Shown one piece after another: positions 56,301 to 64,000 of a stretch of DNA of 64,000 nt. The first letter of the stretch is position 1. Every line of letters starts with the position of its first letter. The stretch spans positions 1,204,771 through 1,268,770 of the forward strand of contig NZ_CP106877.1 of NCBI RefSeq assembly GCF_026547205.1. The letters run 5' to 3'. Under the pieces are notes generated by a model. The model made no database searches and was not told the origin of the DNA. It worked only from the letters and a program-made list of their open reading frames with translations. The DNA is from Fervidibacillus halotolerans (GTDB taxonomy: Bacteria > Bacillota > Bacilli > Bacillales > Caldibacillaceae). The position numbers and the translations under genes are program-made.

Positions 56301-56870
56301 CCGGTTCAAATTATCTTCCGTTTCTTCTAATTTCGACTCAGCTTTTCGTTTTCTCGTTTTATATTTTAATACCCCTGCTGCTTCTTCGAAGATCGATCGC
56401 CGCTCAACAGCTTTACTATTTAATATTTCTTCAACTTTTCCTTGACTTATGATAGAAAAGGCCTCTCTTCCAAGTCCTGAATCCATAAATAAATCGACGA
56501 TATCTTTTAAGCGACAAGGTTGTTTGTTGATAAAAAATTCACTTTCACCAGAACGATCGATGCGTCTCGTAATACATATTTCTTGATAATCGAGGGGGAG
56601 GAAATGATCTTCATTATCGAGGGTTAAAGATACTTCAGCAAAGTTCAACGGTTTTCTCGTATCACTACCGGCAAATATAATATCTTCCATCTTTCCCCCT
56701 CGTAACGATTTTACCGATTGTTCTCCAAGCACCCAACGAATGGCATCGGTAATATTACTTTTTCCACTTCCATTTGGTCCGACGACCGCGGTCAAACCTT
56801 TATCAAAATCGATGGATATTTTTTCCGCAAAGGATTTAAATCCAACGATCTCCAATTTTTTTAAATACAT
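53313..56870 (-). CDS. smc: Chromosome condensation protein SMC
   Basis: ATPase that organises and segregates the chromosome with ScpA and ScpB. Walker A GPNGSGKSNITDAIRW at 32-47, long coiled coils (about 165-500 and 680-1010), hinge at about 505-665 (GGSMTGGATKQKGGSF at its end), and C-terminal signature LLSGGERALTAIALLFS with Walker B PFCVLDEVEAALDEANV. 1185 residues, the B. subtilis length. Overlaps nothing; 44 bases after rnc. Confidence 0.98.
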   Translation of the reverse strand: MYLKKLEIVGFKSFAEKISIDFDKGLTAVVGPNGSGKSNITDAIRWVLGEQSVKSLRGGKMEDIIFAGSDTRKPLNFAEVSLTLDNEDHFLPLDYQEICITRRIDRSGESEFFINKQPCRLKDIVDLFMDSGLGREAFSIISQGKVEEILNSKAVERRSIFEEAAGVLKYKTRKRKAESKLEETEDNLNRVKDILHELENQLEPLAAQASIAKDYLEKKEELNNHEISIIVYEIEQLHARWEKQKKNVEKHTDEEGRLAAVIQKKEAEIQQFRNELAAIDESVEQLQKLLLTTSEELEKLEGKKGVIKERKRNAKQQLQGIDQQIAEDMEKLSQLQRETEKIAEQRSHLLQTIERDRKLLSEKSQALQLFQGDIEKKIETLKSEYIDLLNDQATIKNEDQHIRNQLEQLANRRDRLLKENEQILVERKKVKDRIHSVEEQIKEVQQVLEQLASARLERERNLERLEKEYKRAEQNYYKTLQFVQQAKNRKELLEELEEDFSGFFRGVKEVLKVRNQLSGVEGAIAELIRVDEPFQTAIEIALSSAMQHIVVKTEEDARKAISYLKKNGFGRATFLPLSVIRGKALPESIEKIVRDHPSFVGVASDIVSIDPKYHHIIKNLLGNVIISKDLKGANDIAKQIQYRYRIVTLDGDVVHAGGSMTGGATKQKGGSFLARKTELETLRKKLSEMDATVTKLERDMKRKKEMIHNQKNEFQKMDDHRDSLQKQLQNLKDQRKDLYWQEKNIDERLVIFDREEKSLAEEKQELEKRANQNQEQLENIQLTIQQTEEEIATLSERQNMKESEKTDLMEMIHQLKVDLAKKEEKLNHLQEQLNTFQQRQIELKERMERNQREREEYLHVIASNDKEEIHIEQKAKETLIDKEKTLELISERRKTRLELQHLLEDLEGETKGLKKQHKDLTELLTDEQVKLNRLDVDLDNRLVKLREEYFLSFEGAKQSYPLSIPYEEAKKKVMLIKRAIDELGTVNLGAIDEYERVKERYEFLMEQKKDLQDAKDTLYQIIAEMDEEMVRRFQETFSAIRDEFNDVFCSLFGGGRADLTLTDPEDLLNTGVEIIAQPPGKKLQNLALLSGGERALTAIALLFSILRVRPVPFCVLDEVEAALDEANVYRFSQYLKQFSKQSQFIVITHRKGTMEEADVLYGVTMQESGVSKLVSVRLDEVSVVG

Positions 56871-56914
56871 GACCGCTCCCCCCTATCCCTAAACATACGT
56901 CCATTTTCATAATT

Positions 56915-57673
56915 CTAAATATCCTTTCTTTCACCATGAAATACATTTTTCAATTTACATAACGCTATGTGGGCTGCCTGTTGCTCAGCTCCTTTTTTCG
57001 ACTTTCCTATACCCGTTCCATATGTTTTGCCGTTAATGATTACTTGGGAAACGAATTCCCGATTATGGGCCGGGCCCCTTTCCTCGACAATTTTATATTC
57101 TACCACACCTAATGCGTCCCTTTGAACAAGTTCCTGTAATTGGCTTTTATAATCCATCACATGGGAAAAAGCACCTTCCAAAACTTTCGGGAAAACGATT
57201 TTTTCTAGAAAACGTTGCACGACACCGATCCCCTTATCCAAATATAAGGCACCGATAAATGCTTCGAAAGCATCCGCTAATAAAGCTGGACGGTTCCTAC
57301 CTCCGGTTAATTCTTCGCCTTTTCCTAACAACATTAAATTACCGAAATCGAGTTCCTTAGCAAAGGATACGAGGGACGACTCACATACGATTGCTGCTCG
57401 GAGCTTCGTCAATTCCCCTTCTTCCATCATCGGATACGTTTGATAAAGAAAATGGGATACGGTAAGTTCTAAGACGGCATCACCGAGAAATTCCAATCTT
57501 TCATTGTCTTCCCGATACTTTTTGCGATGCTCGTTCACATAAGATGAATGGGTAAAAGCTTGAGTAAGCAAACTTGGGTTGGAAAATTGTATTCCAATCT
57601 TCTCTTGAAATTGTTTAAATCGAATTTTCATGCGATCGTTTTTTACTTCTTTTCCTCGATGAAACTTAACCAT
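56915..57673 (-). CDS. rnc: Ribonuclease III
   Basis: Double-strand-specific RNase for rRNA and mRNA processing. The signature [14 protein letters not shown] is at about residue 60, with the second catalytic acidic residues in [16 protein letters not shown]; the dsRNA-binding domain occupies about 180-245 ([11 protein letters not shown] to [14 protein letters not shown]). 252 residues. Ribosome site AAAGGTGTGA before the ATG. Confidence 0.97.
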   Translation of the reverse strand: MVKFHRGKEVKNDRMKIRFKQFQEKIGIQFSNPSLLTQAFTHSSYVNEHRKKYREDNERLEFLGDAVLELTVSHFLYQTYPMMEEGELTKLRAAIVCESSLVSFAKELDFGNLMLLGKGEELTGGRNRPALLADAFEAFIGALYLDKGIGVVQRFLEKIVFPKVLEGAFSHVMDYKSQLQELVQRDALGVVEYKIVEERGPAHNREFVSQVIINGKTYGTGIGKSKKGAEQQAAHIALCKLKNVFHGERKDI

Positions 57674-57705
57674 TTTTATTCACACCTTTTATAGTATACA
57701 CATCA

Positions 57706-57733
57706 AGTGTAGTAGAAAATTTCAATTAAGCAA
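57706..57733 (-). promoter_or_regulatory. Promoter candidate for rnc-smc-ftsY
   Basis: TTGCTT (57733-57728), 16 bases, TACACT (57711-57706) on the minus strand, after the acpP terminator and 33 bases before rnc. Confidence 0.45.
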
Positions 57734-57767
57734 AGTTTTTTTTTCGTTCTAACGGTTTTTATAGAAA

Positions 57768-57802
57768 GAAAACACCTCACTTAAATCAAGTGAAGTGTTT
57801 TC
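57768..57802 (-). terminator. Terminator of acpP
   Basis: GAAAACACTTCACTT and AAGTGAGGTGTTTTC form a 15-bp stem with one mismatch and loop GATTT, followed by TTTC on the minus strand, 27 bases after acpP. Confidence 0.85.
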
Positions 57803-57828
57803 CTTTTCGTTCATTTGCTTAAAATTGA

Positions 57829-58062
57829 TTACAGCTTACTTTCTATGTATTTTACCGCATCGCCTACGGTAACGATTTTTTCAGAATCCTCATCGGAAAA
57901 TTGTAAGCCGAATTCATCTTCTAATTCCATAACAAGTTCTACAACATCGAGCGAATCGGCACCGAGGTCATCTTTAAAAGTTGCTTCCATCGTAACTTTT
58001 TCATCTTCTACCCCGAGACGTTCGACAATAATATTTTTTACTCGTTCAAATACATCGCTCAT
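57829..58062 (-). CDS. acpP: Acyl carrier protein
   Basis: Carries growing acyl chains on a phosphopantetheine arm in fatty acid synthesis. The attachment serine is S37 in [16 protein letters not shown]. 77 residues from the ATG at 58062, preceded by GGGGAGGTGA; the frame is open to 58098. Very acidic, as usual. Own promoter candidate upstream and terminator downstream. Confidence 0.98.
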   Translation of the reverse strand: MSDVFERVKNIIVERLGVEDEKVTMEATFKDDLGADSLDVVELVMELEDEFGLQFSDEDSEKIVTVGDAVKYIESKL

Positions 58063-58082
58063 ATTTTCACCTCCCCTCAAGT

Positions 58083-58111
58083 AGTATATACGAATCATTT
58101 ATTTATATAAA
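58083..58111 (-). promoter_or_regulatory. Promoter candidate for acpP
   Basis: TTTATA (58111-58106), 17 bases, TATACT (58088-58083) on the minus strand, 21 bases before the acpP ATG. It would allow acpP levels above the fap operon. Confidence 0.45.
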
Positions 58112-58154
58112 GATGCACATTAGGCTGAATCATACATTGGTGGGTTACTACCCT

Positions 58155-58898
58155 TTACATATACATTCCACCGTTAACATGGATCGTTTGTCCGGTAATA
58201 TAACTACTATTATCCGATGATAAAAAGGCAACGGTTTTTGCAATATCCTTTGGCTCACCGAGTCTACCTAAAGGAATTTGTTTTGCTAAATCATTTTTTA
58301 CATCTTCCGTTAATTGACTCGTCATATCCGTTGTAATAAATCCTGGTGCAACCGCATTTACAGTAATATTCCTACTCGCCAGTTCCTTTGCTGTCGTTTT
58401 CGTAAGACCGATAATTCCAGATTTTGCAGCCACGTAATTGGCTTGTCCAGCATTTCCGCTCGCACCGACGATCGAAGAAATATTAATAATTCGACCTTGT
58501 TTTTGCTTCATCATTTGTCTCGTTACGGCCTTCGTAGTCAAAAATACACCTTTTAAATTAACATCAAGTACTTCGTCCCACTCCGATTCCTTCATCCTTA
58601 CAATTAATTGATCTCGAGTAATTCCAGCATTGTTAACGAGGATGTGTAAACCACCTAAATAATCAATCGCTTCCTTTACCATCTGTTCCACTTCTTGACT
58701 GTCTGCAACGTTTGCTCGTATAGCCATACTTTTTTTTCCTAATTTTCGTATTTCCTCGACAACTTCTTGAGCTAATTGTTCGTTTCCGGCATAGTTGACA
58801 ACGACATCAGCTCCACATCTTGCCAACTCTAATGCGATTTCCCGACCGATCCCCCGAGAAGCACCGGTAACTAGCGCCTTTTTTCCTTCTAAATTCAT
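58155..58898 (-). CDS. fabG: 3-oxoacyl-[ACP] reductase FabG
   Basis: NADPH-dependent reductase of fatty acid elongation. Cofactor motif [21 protein letters not shown], catalytic Ser in [14 protein letters not shown] and Y-x3-K in YVAAKSG; C-terminus ends GGMYM as in FabG proteins. The frame opens with GTG at 58901, but the ATG at 58898 overlaps the fabD stop (TGATG) and has GGGGGAGAAG at good spacing; 247 residues. Confidence 0.97.
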   Translation of the reverse strand: MNLEGKKALVTGASRGIGREIALELARCGADVVVNYAGNEQLAQEVVEEIRKLGKKSMAIRANVADSQEVEQMVKEAIDYLGGLHILVNNAGITRDQLIVRMKESEWDEVLDVNLKGVFLTTKAVTRQMMKQKQGRIINISSIVGASGNAGQANYVAAKSGIIGLTKTTAKELASRNITVNAVAPGFITTDMTSQLTEDVKNDLAKQIPLGRLGEPKDIAKTVAFLSSDNSSYITGQTIHVNGGMYM

Positions 58899-59845
58899 CA
58901 CTTCTCCCCCTTTAATTCGCTAATGGCAATGTTTAAAGTCGACTCATCATAAATTGGCAAAACTTTCACCGTACGATCAATTTTTCGAATTAATCCCGTT
59001 AATACTTTTCCTGGTCCAATTTCCACAAAGGTCGTCACACCTAACTGAATCATCTTTCGGACGGAATCTTCCCATAAAACTGGAGAAGTAATTTGCTGGA
59101 TTAACAGTTGTTTGATTTCGTGACCTAGTGTCGTCGGCTCAGCAGTAACGTTGGAAATTACAGGGATTTCCGTCTTTCTTATATCATAGTTTGCCAATAC
59201 AGATTTCATTCGTTCCCTTGCCGGTTCCATCAAAACGGAATGGAATGGACCACTTACTTCAAGGGGGATTGTCCTTCTCGCTCCGTTTTCCTTCGCAATG
59301 GAACAAGCCTTGTCCACACCTGCTTTCGTTCCGGATATAACGATTTGCCCAGGGCAATTTAAATTTGCCAATTGCACCGAATCCCCCGAACCTGATACTT
59401 GTTCCGTAATTTCTTTTAATATTTCCCGATCCATTCCTAAGATGGCAGCCATCGTCCCTTGTCCGTGTGGTAACGCCGTCTCCATATATTCACCCCGTTT
59501 TCGAACGATCTGTACTGCATCTTCGAAATTCAAAGCGTTATTTGCGACTAATGCACTGTACTCACCAAGACTATGTCCTGCAACATAATCAGGGAAGATG
59601 GATTGTTCCGTTACCGCTTGTAAGATGGCAGTACTTACGGTCAGTAATGCGGGTTGGGCATTTGTCGTTAACGTTAGGTCATGTTGAGGACCGTCAAAGA
59701 TCAGGTCGGATAATTTTTCACCTAATACTTCATCGGCCTTGTGGAAAATTTTTTCTACATTTGGATATATATCGGCCAATTCCTTTCCCATGCCAACCGT
59801 CTGGGAGCCTTGACCTGGAAAAATAAAGGCGATTTTTGTCATCAT
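58898..59845 (-). CDS. fabD: Malonyl-CoA:ACP transacylase FabD
   Basis: Loads malonyl groups on ACP. The N-terminal [14 protein letters not shown] and the nucleophile serine in [13 protein letters not shown] are present, with the conserved HSVLMEPA histidine region near residue 200. 315 residues. Two adjacent ATG codons follow AAAGGAGTTCG; either is possible. Confidence 0.97.
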   Translation of the reverse strand: MMTKIAFIFPGQGSQTVGMGKELADIYPNVEKIFHKADEVLGEKLSDLIFDGPQHDLTLTTNAQPALLTVSTAILQAVTEQSIFPDYVAGHSLGEYSALVANNALNFEDAVQIVRKRGEYMETALPHGQGTMAAILGMDREILKEITEQVSGSGDSVQLANLNCPGQIVISGTKAGVDKACSIAKENGARRTIPLEVSGPFHSVLMEPARERMKSVLANYDIRKTEIPVISNVTAEPTTLGHEIKQLLIQQITSPVLWEDSVRKMIQLGVTTFVEIGPGKVLTGLIRKIDRTVKVLPIYDESTLNIAISELKGEK

Positions 59846-59878
59846 CGAACTCCTTTCAATTTTCTAGGGAGGTTCCAC

Positions 59879-60865
59879 CTATTTTTTAGAAATAGCCGTT
59901 GCAATTTTATCAGAAACTTGATTTAATACTAATTCCCTCGCTTGCCTAATCGCATGAAAGATCGCCTGCTTATCGGAAGAACCGTGGGCTTTAACGATCG
60001 GTGCATTTAAGCCAAAAAGACAAGCGCCACCATATTCGGAGTAATCCATTTTATTTTTTAATTTTCCTAAGTCGGTTTTAATAAGTGAGGCAGCCAGTTT
60101 CGCCTTCATATTCGCCGTCAATGTTTCTTTCAACATTTTAAAAATGGATAAAGCAGAACCTTCGATGCTTTTTAAAACCATATTGCCAGTAAATCCATCG
60201 GTTACAACGACATCACTAACACCGTTTAGCAAATCCCTCGCTTCTACATTTCCGATGAAATTCAAGTCGCTTTTTTTCAATAGTTCGTAGGATTTGCGAG
60301 CTAGATCGTTTCCCTTTTTCGATTCCGTTCCGATATTCAATAATCCCACGGTCGGATTTTCAATACCCCTTACTTTTTCGGAATAAATGGAACCCATATA
60401 AGCATATTGTAATAAATGTTCAGGTTTTGCATCGGCATTAGCACCCACATCTAAAAATAAAAATCCCTTCCCATCAATGGTCGGTAATGTCGGTGCAAGG
60501 GCAGGACGGTCAATACCACGAATTCTCCCGACCACAAACAAACCGCTGGCCATTAACGCCCCGGTGTTTCCTGCAGAAATACAAGCATCTGCCTTGCCTT
60601 CCTTTACTTGTTGGGCCATTAACACCATAGACGAATCTTTTTTTCTCCGTACAGCTCGAACGGGTTCTTCATCGCCCATAATTTGAACATCCGTGTGAAT
60701 AACAGATATTCGTGAGGAATCGTTTAAATAACGATTGATTTCCCTTTCATTCCCGATTAATGTAATTTCCAAATCAGTAAACTGTTCGACTGCTCGGACC
60801 GCTCCGCTAGCGACAATTTCTGGTCCGTAGTCTCCGCCCATTGCGTCGATTGCTAGTCTAATCAT
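59879..60865 (-). CDS. plsX: Phosphate acyltransferase PlsX
   Basis: Makes acyl-phosphate from acyl-ACP for phospholipid synthesis. Begins [22 protein letters not shown] and contains [38 protein letters not shown] and [14 protein letters not shown]. 328 residues. It overlaps the fapR stop by 4 bases (ATGA), so the two are coupled. Confidence 0.97.
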   Translation of the reverse strand: MIRLAIDAMGGDYGPEIVASGAVRAVEQFTDLEITLIGNEREINRYLNDSSRISVIHTDVQIMGDEEPVRAVRRKKDSSMVLMAQQVKEGKADACISAGNTGALMASGLFVVGRIRGIDRPALAPTLPTIDGKGFLFLDVGANADAKPEHLLQYAYMGSIYSEKVRGIENPTVGLLNIGTESKKGNDLARKSYELLKKSDLNFIGNVEARDLLNGVSDVVVTDGFTGNMVLKSIEGSALSIFKMLKETLTANMKAKLAASLIKTDLGKLKNKMDYSEYGGACLFGLNAPIVKAHGSSDKQAIFHAIRQARELVLNQVSDKIATAISKK

Positions 60866-61446
60866 TGTTTGTCACCTGTTTCTGTAAAATTTGAACGGAA
60901 CATGGAAAATTCACCGATAAATACGAGTTCCTTATGTACATAACTTTTTACTTTAACAATCGTTCGTCCTTTTGCATCCTCTTTATTGATGACTTTTGCC
61001 TTTGCAACTACCCGTTCTCCAAGCTTTACTTGCCGGATAAATCGAATATTCGCTTTCGCAGTTAAAGCTAATTCATCATTAATGACAGCTACCGCCAAGG
61101 AATTTGCTTGGGCGAATAAGTGATGACCCCTTGCAATATGCGTTCTACTAAAAACATGTTCCCTTTTAATATCCAAAATAGAAATCGCCTGTTGATCCAG
61201 TTCGATATCGATAATCTCTCCGATGACTTCTTCGATTGGAAGTGAACGAAGCTGGTCAGCAAAATTTTGTTGAGCGACATTTTTAATACGTTCCCGTAGT
61301 TCTGGAATGGATAGCTCAAGCCGATCCAACCGAATCGTCTGAACACTGACGGAAAATTTTTCTGCCAGTTCTTCGTCCGTGATAAACGGATTTTCCATAA
61401 TCGTTTCTTTCAGTTGTTTCTGTCGTTCCTTTTTATTCCGTCTCAT
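60862..61446 (-). CDS. fapR: Fatty acid/phospholipid synthesis repressor FapR
   Basis: Repressor of lipid synthesis genes that releases DNA on binding malonyl-CoA. N-terminal HTH ([21 protein letters not shown], residues about 23-43) and C-terminal hotdog domain ([18 protein letters not shown]). 194 residues. Its own promoter carries a FapR operator, indicating autoregulation. First gene of fapR-plsX-fabD-fabG. Confidence 0.97.
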   Translation of the reverse strand: MRRNKKERQKQLKETIMENPFITDEELAEKFSVSVQTIRLDRLELSIPELRERIKNVAQQNFADQLRSLPIEEVIGEIIDIELDQQAISILDIKREHVFSRTHIARGHHLFAQANSLAVAVINDELALTAKANIRFIRQVKLGERVVAKAKVINKEDAKGRTIVKVKSYVHKELVFIGEFSMFRSNFTETGDKQ

Positions 61447-61467
61447 TTGTTTTTCCCCATTTATGTA

Positions 61468-61484
61468 TTATGACTAGGTCCTAA
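61468..61484 (-). promoter_or_regulatory. FapR operator
   Basis: On the minus strand TTAGGACCTAGTCATAA, an imperfect palindrome close to the FapR consensus TTAGTACCTRGTACTAA (13-14 of 17 positions). It covers the expected transcription start of the fapR promoter, as in B. subtilis, so bound FapR would block its own operon. Confidence 0.85.
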
Positions 61485-61488
61485 TAGT

Positions 61489-61517
61489 AGTATAAATAAG
61501 CTAGATACGGATTGCAA
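61489..61517 (-). promoter_or_regulatory. Sigma-A-type promoter of the fapR operon
   Basis: TTGCAA (61517-61512), 17 bases, TATACT (61494-61489) on the minus strand, directly upstream of the FapR operator. Confidence 0.75.
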
Positions 61518-61546
61518 GAGAAATATGCATTCAAAATATTTGCACT

Positions 61547-63601
61547 TTAATCCAGTTTTTTCCCATCCAAAATACCGGACTGTTCAACCTGTCTTCTCAA
61601 TCTAGAAAATTCATCCTTCGTCCAAAACTCATCGGATTGAATGAACATCTCGGCATCTTTTCTCGCCACTTCCAATGCCCGATAATCATGGACCATATCA
61701 GCGATTTTAAAATCCGGAAGTCCGCTCTGTTTTTTTCCAAAGAAGTCCCCTGGTCCACGTAATTTTAAATCCTTTTCGCTCAGTAAAAAACCATCGTAAG
61801 TCTCCGTCATAATTCGCATCCGTTCTTTACCCGTTTCTGATTTCGGATCGGCAAGTAATATACAGTAGGATTGGTGATTTCCCCTTCCAACCCTCCCACG
61901 TAATTGATGCAACTGGGCAAGGCCGAATCGTTCCGCATCGTAAATGACCATCATGCTGGCATTCGGTACATTTACACCAACTTCTACGACTGTCGTTGAG
62001 ACGAGTACGTGAACGTTATTTTCTGAGAAGTCCCGCATGACAGCTTCCTTTTCTTCCGGTGAAAGTCGACCGTGCATCAGCCCAATTTTAAACCGATGGC
62101 GAAAAAATTGGACGAGACTCGCATGAACATCGATTGCATTTTGCACATCTAATTTTTCCGATTCTTCAATAAGAGGACAGATTACATAAGCTTGTCTTCC
62201 CTTTTTCAACTCCCTTTCCATCATCGACAAAACCTGCTCTAGCATTTCCGGCTTTGCCCAATAAGTTTTCACCCTTTTCCGTCCAGCCGGCATCTCATCG
62301 ATCACGGATATATCCAATTCTCCAAAAGCAGTGATGGCAAGGGTTCTCGGAATTGGGGTTGCCGTCATAATTAACGTATTCGGATTGACCCCTTTTTCCC
62401 GTAAAATGCGTCGTTGTTCAACACCAAAGCGATGTTGTTCATCGGTAATGACAAGACCTAAATTGGAAAACTGAATATCCTCTTGAATTAATGCATGGGT
62501 TCCGATGATAATTTGAATACGACCATCTTCAAGACCGGCTTGAATTTCCTTCCGTCGTTTCCCTTTTACAGAACCGGTCAGTAACGCGATTTCTACGGAA
62601 AAGGGGGACAATAATTTTTCAATTGATTCCGCATGCTGTTCGGCTAAAATTTCAGTCGGTACCATTAATGCACCTTGATAACCGGAAAGGGCCGTGGCAA
62701 ATAAGGCGATGGCGGCGACAACGGTTTTCCCTGAGCCAACATCCCCTTGTAACAATCGATTCATCCGATAAGGGGAGCGGAGATCGTATAATATTTCCTT
62801 CAGCACCCGTTTTTGGGCAGTCGTTAACGGGAAAGGTAACGATTGAATCATCATTTTTAATGGTTCATTTTTAAATGATAGGGCTGCACCCGCTGATTTT
62901 TCCCGTTCAATTTTTCGTAATGCTTGGATTTTTAGTTGAAACTGCAAAAATTCTTCATAAACAAGGCGCCTTCTTGCCTGTTTAATTTCTTCAGCATTTT
63001 TAGGAAAATGAATGGCACGGATCGCTTCTTTCCTCGGTAAAAGTCGATACTTTTCCAATAAAAAGGTTGGAATCGTCTCTTCGATCGCGTGAAAATATTG
63101 GGTCAAGGCTAAGCGAATAAAGCGATGTATCCCTTTCGATGTTAAATCCCCTTTAACCGAATAGAACGGTTGAAATTCTGTCATATGAACATGGTTCGCT
63201 TTACCAAATTTTACTTCGTTAACGATGATTTGCTGACGATGTCGATTCCATTTCCCACTTAACGTAACGATCGTGTTTAACTGCAATTTTTTCTTTAAAT
63301 ACGGGCGATTAAAAAAAACAGCTGTAACGAGGTAAGATCCAACCATCACTCGGACAGCTAAACGGGATTTATTTCGTCCATAAAAAGTTAAGGAAGGGGC
63401 ACTCATAACGGATCCTTCCACCGTCACTTTTTCATCGTGATCGACTTCTGCTAAATCCTTTAACCGCTGATCCTCAAATCGAAAGGGATAATACGTTAGT
63501 AAGTCTTCTACAGTATGAATGCCCATGGTTGCTAACATCGAAGCCGTCTCTTCCCCGATTCCTCGAATGGATGTAACATTTTTTTCTAATTCTTCTGTCA
63601 C
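61547..63601 (-). CDS. recG: ATP-dependent DNA helicase RecG
   Basis: Branch-migration helicase that remodels stalled replication forks. N-terminal wedge/OB region (about 60-160), Walker A GDVGSGKT near residue 288, DEQHRFG box, motif III MTATPIPRTLA and C-terminal helicase motifs (VSTTVVEVGVNVPNA, QLRGRVGRG). 684 residues, normal. Start GTG at 63601 overlapping the sdaAA stop by 4 bases. Confidence 0.98.
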   Translation of the reverse strand: MTEELEKNVTSIRGIGEETASMLATMGIHTVEDLLTYYPFRFEDQRLKDLAEVDHDEKVTVEGSVMSAPSLTFYGRNKSRLAVRVMVGSYLVTAVFFNRPYLKKKLQLNTIVTLSGKWNRHRQQIIVNEVKFGKANHVHMTEFQPFYSVKGDLTSKGIHRFIRLALTQYFHAIEETIPTFLLEKYRLLPRKEAIRAIHFPKNAEEIKQARRRLVYEEFLQFQLKIQALRKIEREKSAGAALSFKNEPLKMMIQSLPFPLTTAQKRVLKEILYDLRSPYRMNRLLQGDVGSGKTVVAAIALFATALSGYQGALMVPTEILAEQHAESIEKLLSPFSVEIALLTGSVKGKRRKEIQAGLEDGRIQIIIGTHALIQEDIQFSNLGLVITDEQHRFGVEQRRILREKGVNPNTLIMTATPIPRTLAITAFGELDISVIDEMPAGRKRVKTYWAKPEMLEQVLSMMERELKKGRQAYVICPLIEESEKLDVQNAIDVHASLVQFFRHRFKIGLMHGRLSPEEKEAVMRDFSENNVHVLVSTTVVEVGVNVPNASMMVIYDAERFGLAQLHQLRGRVGRGNHQSYCILLADPKSETGKERMRIMTETYDGFLLSEKDLKLRGPGDFFGKKQSGLPDFKIADMVHDYRALEVARKDAEMFIQSDEFWTKDEFSRLRRQVEQSGILDGKKLD

Positions 63602-64000
63602 TTCTTTTGCGGTTTGCCAAAAATTTCCCTTTCTAATTTTTTCCCTGTTGGCGTGACCGCTAACCCCCCTTGTGCGGTTTCTTTTAACGCCGAAGGCATC
63701 ATTTGTCCAACCCTAAACATTGCCTCAATCACTTCATCGCACGGAATCCGACTTTTTATACCAGCAAGGGCCATATCCGCAGCGACCATCGCATTTGCTG
63801 CACCCATGGCATTTCTTTTCACGCAAGGTACTTCTACAAGACCGGCAACCGGGTCACAAACGAGACCGAGCATATTTTTTAACGTAATGGCCATCGCTTC
63901 TGCGGACTGACTCGGTGTTCCTCCTGCCATTTCCACAATCGCTGCCGCTGCCATTCCACTGGCTGAGCCAATTTCTGCTTGGCAACCTCCACTGGCACCG
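63598..64000 (-). CDS. sdaAA: L-serine dehydratase, alpha chain (C-terminal part)
   Basis: Iron-sulfur enzyme converting serine to pyruvate and ammonia, with SdaAB. Only the last 133 codons are visible; the frame runs off base 64000. It reads GASGGCQAEIGSASGMAAAA at the window edge, then LGLVCDPVAGLVEVPCVKRNA, which holds the conserved cysteines of the cluster-binding region. Order sdaAA-recG-fapR is as in B. subtilis. Confidence 0.95.
   Translation of the reverse strand, partial: GASGGCQAEIGSASGMAAAAIVEMAGGTPSQSAEAMAITLKNMLGLVCDPVAGLVEVPCVKRNAMGAANAMVAADMALAGIKSRIPCDEVIEAMFRVGQMMPSALKETAQGGLAVTPTGKKLEREIFGKPQKK

Noticed and set aside
1-64000. CRISPR arrays, tRNA or rRNA genes, prophage or plasmid genes
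   Set aside because: I saw no regularly spaced repeats, no tRNA cloverleaf motifs, no rRNA sequence, and no phage or replication genes in the window.

Overview
This window is a low-GC Gram-positive chromosome segment from a flagellated member of the Bacillaceae. Gene order follows the Bacillus subtilis sdaAA-to-flhF region almost gene for gene, and the proteins (CodY, SwrD, FliY, an HslV with an N-terminal serine, FapR, RbgA, YlqD, YlxM) are Firmicute types. Every real gene lies on the minus strand, so transcription runs from 64000 towards 1. Strong Shine-Dalgarno sites and frequent TTG or GTG starts (flhF, flhB, fliM, fliG, hslV, lepB, recG) are typical of the group. I cannot name the species.

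From high to low coordinate: (1) 64000-57829, sdaAA (cut by the window edge), recG, then the FapR lipid regulon fapR-plsX-fabD-fabG and acpP, with a FapR operator in front of fapR. (2) 57673-52309, rnc-smc-ftsY, closed by a strong terminator. (3) 52151-39982, a 12-kb block of eight tightly packed genes between ftsY and ylxM, a position where B. subtilis has nothing. It encodes a secreted or membrane GATase-like protein, an ABC exporter pair, a coiled-coil membrane protein, a MoxR AAA+ ATPase, a DUF58 protein, a BatA-like vWA protein and a twin-vWA/GATase-like protein. An ECF-sigma-like promoter precedes it. This is the main accessory system in the window. (4) 39853-35166, ylxM-ffh, rpsP-khpA, ylqD-rimM-trmD and rplS with a structured leader. 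(5) 34993-30965, lepB-rbgA-rnhB, then ylqG-ylqH, a FliK-like/FlhB-C-like pair behind a possible sigma-D promoter. (6) 30673-21325, sucC-sucD, dprA, topA, xerC-hslV-hslU-codY. trmFO, which normally sits between topA and xerC, is absent. (7) 21324-20274, a gene-free kilobase holding the codY terminator, a GC-rich Bacillaceae-type repeat, the wreck of an ISL3-family transposase, two Spo0A-box-like sites and the flagellar operon promoter. (8) 20273-1, the long fla/che operon flgB through flhF, cut by the window edge.

The flagellar operon builds the rod (flgB, flgC, fliE), MS ring (fliF), switch (fliG, fliM, fliY), export gate and ATPase (fliHIJ, fliOPQR, flhAB), hook and its length control (flgD, fliK, flgE), stator regulators (motE, fliL, swrD), a chemotaxis output regulator (cheY) and the placement GTPase (flhF). 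A hairpin resembling a terminator lies inside it after flgE. Starts were adjusted from the longest frame wherever a better Shine-Dalgarno site or family length argued for it.
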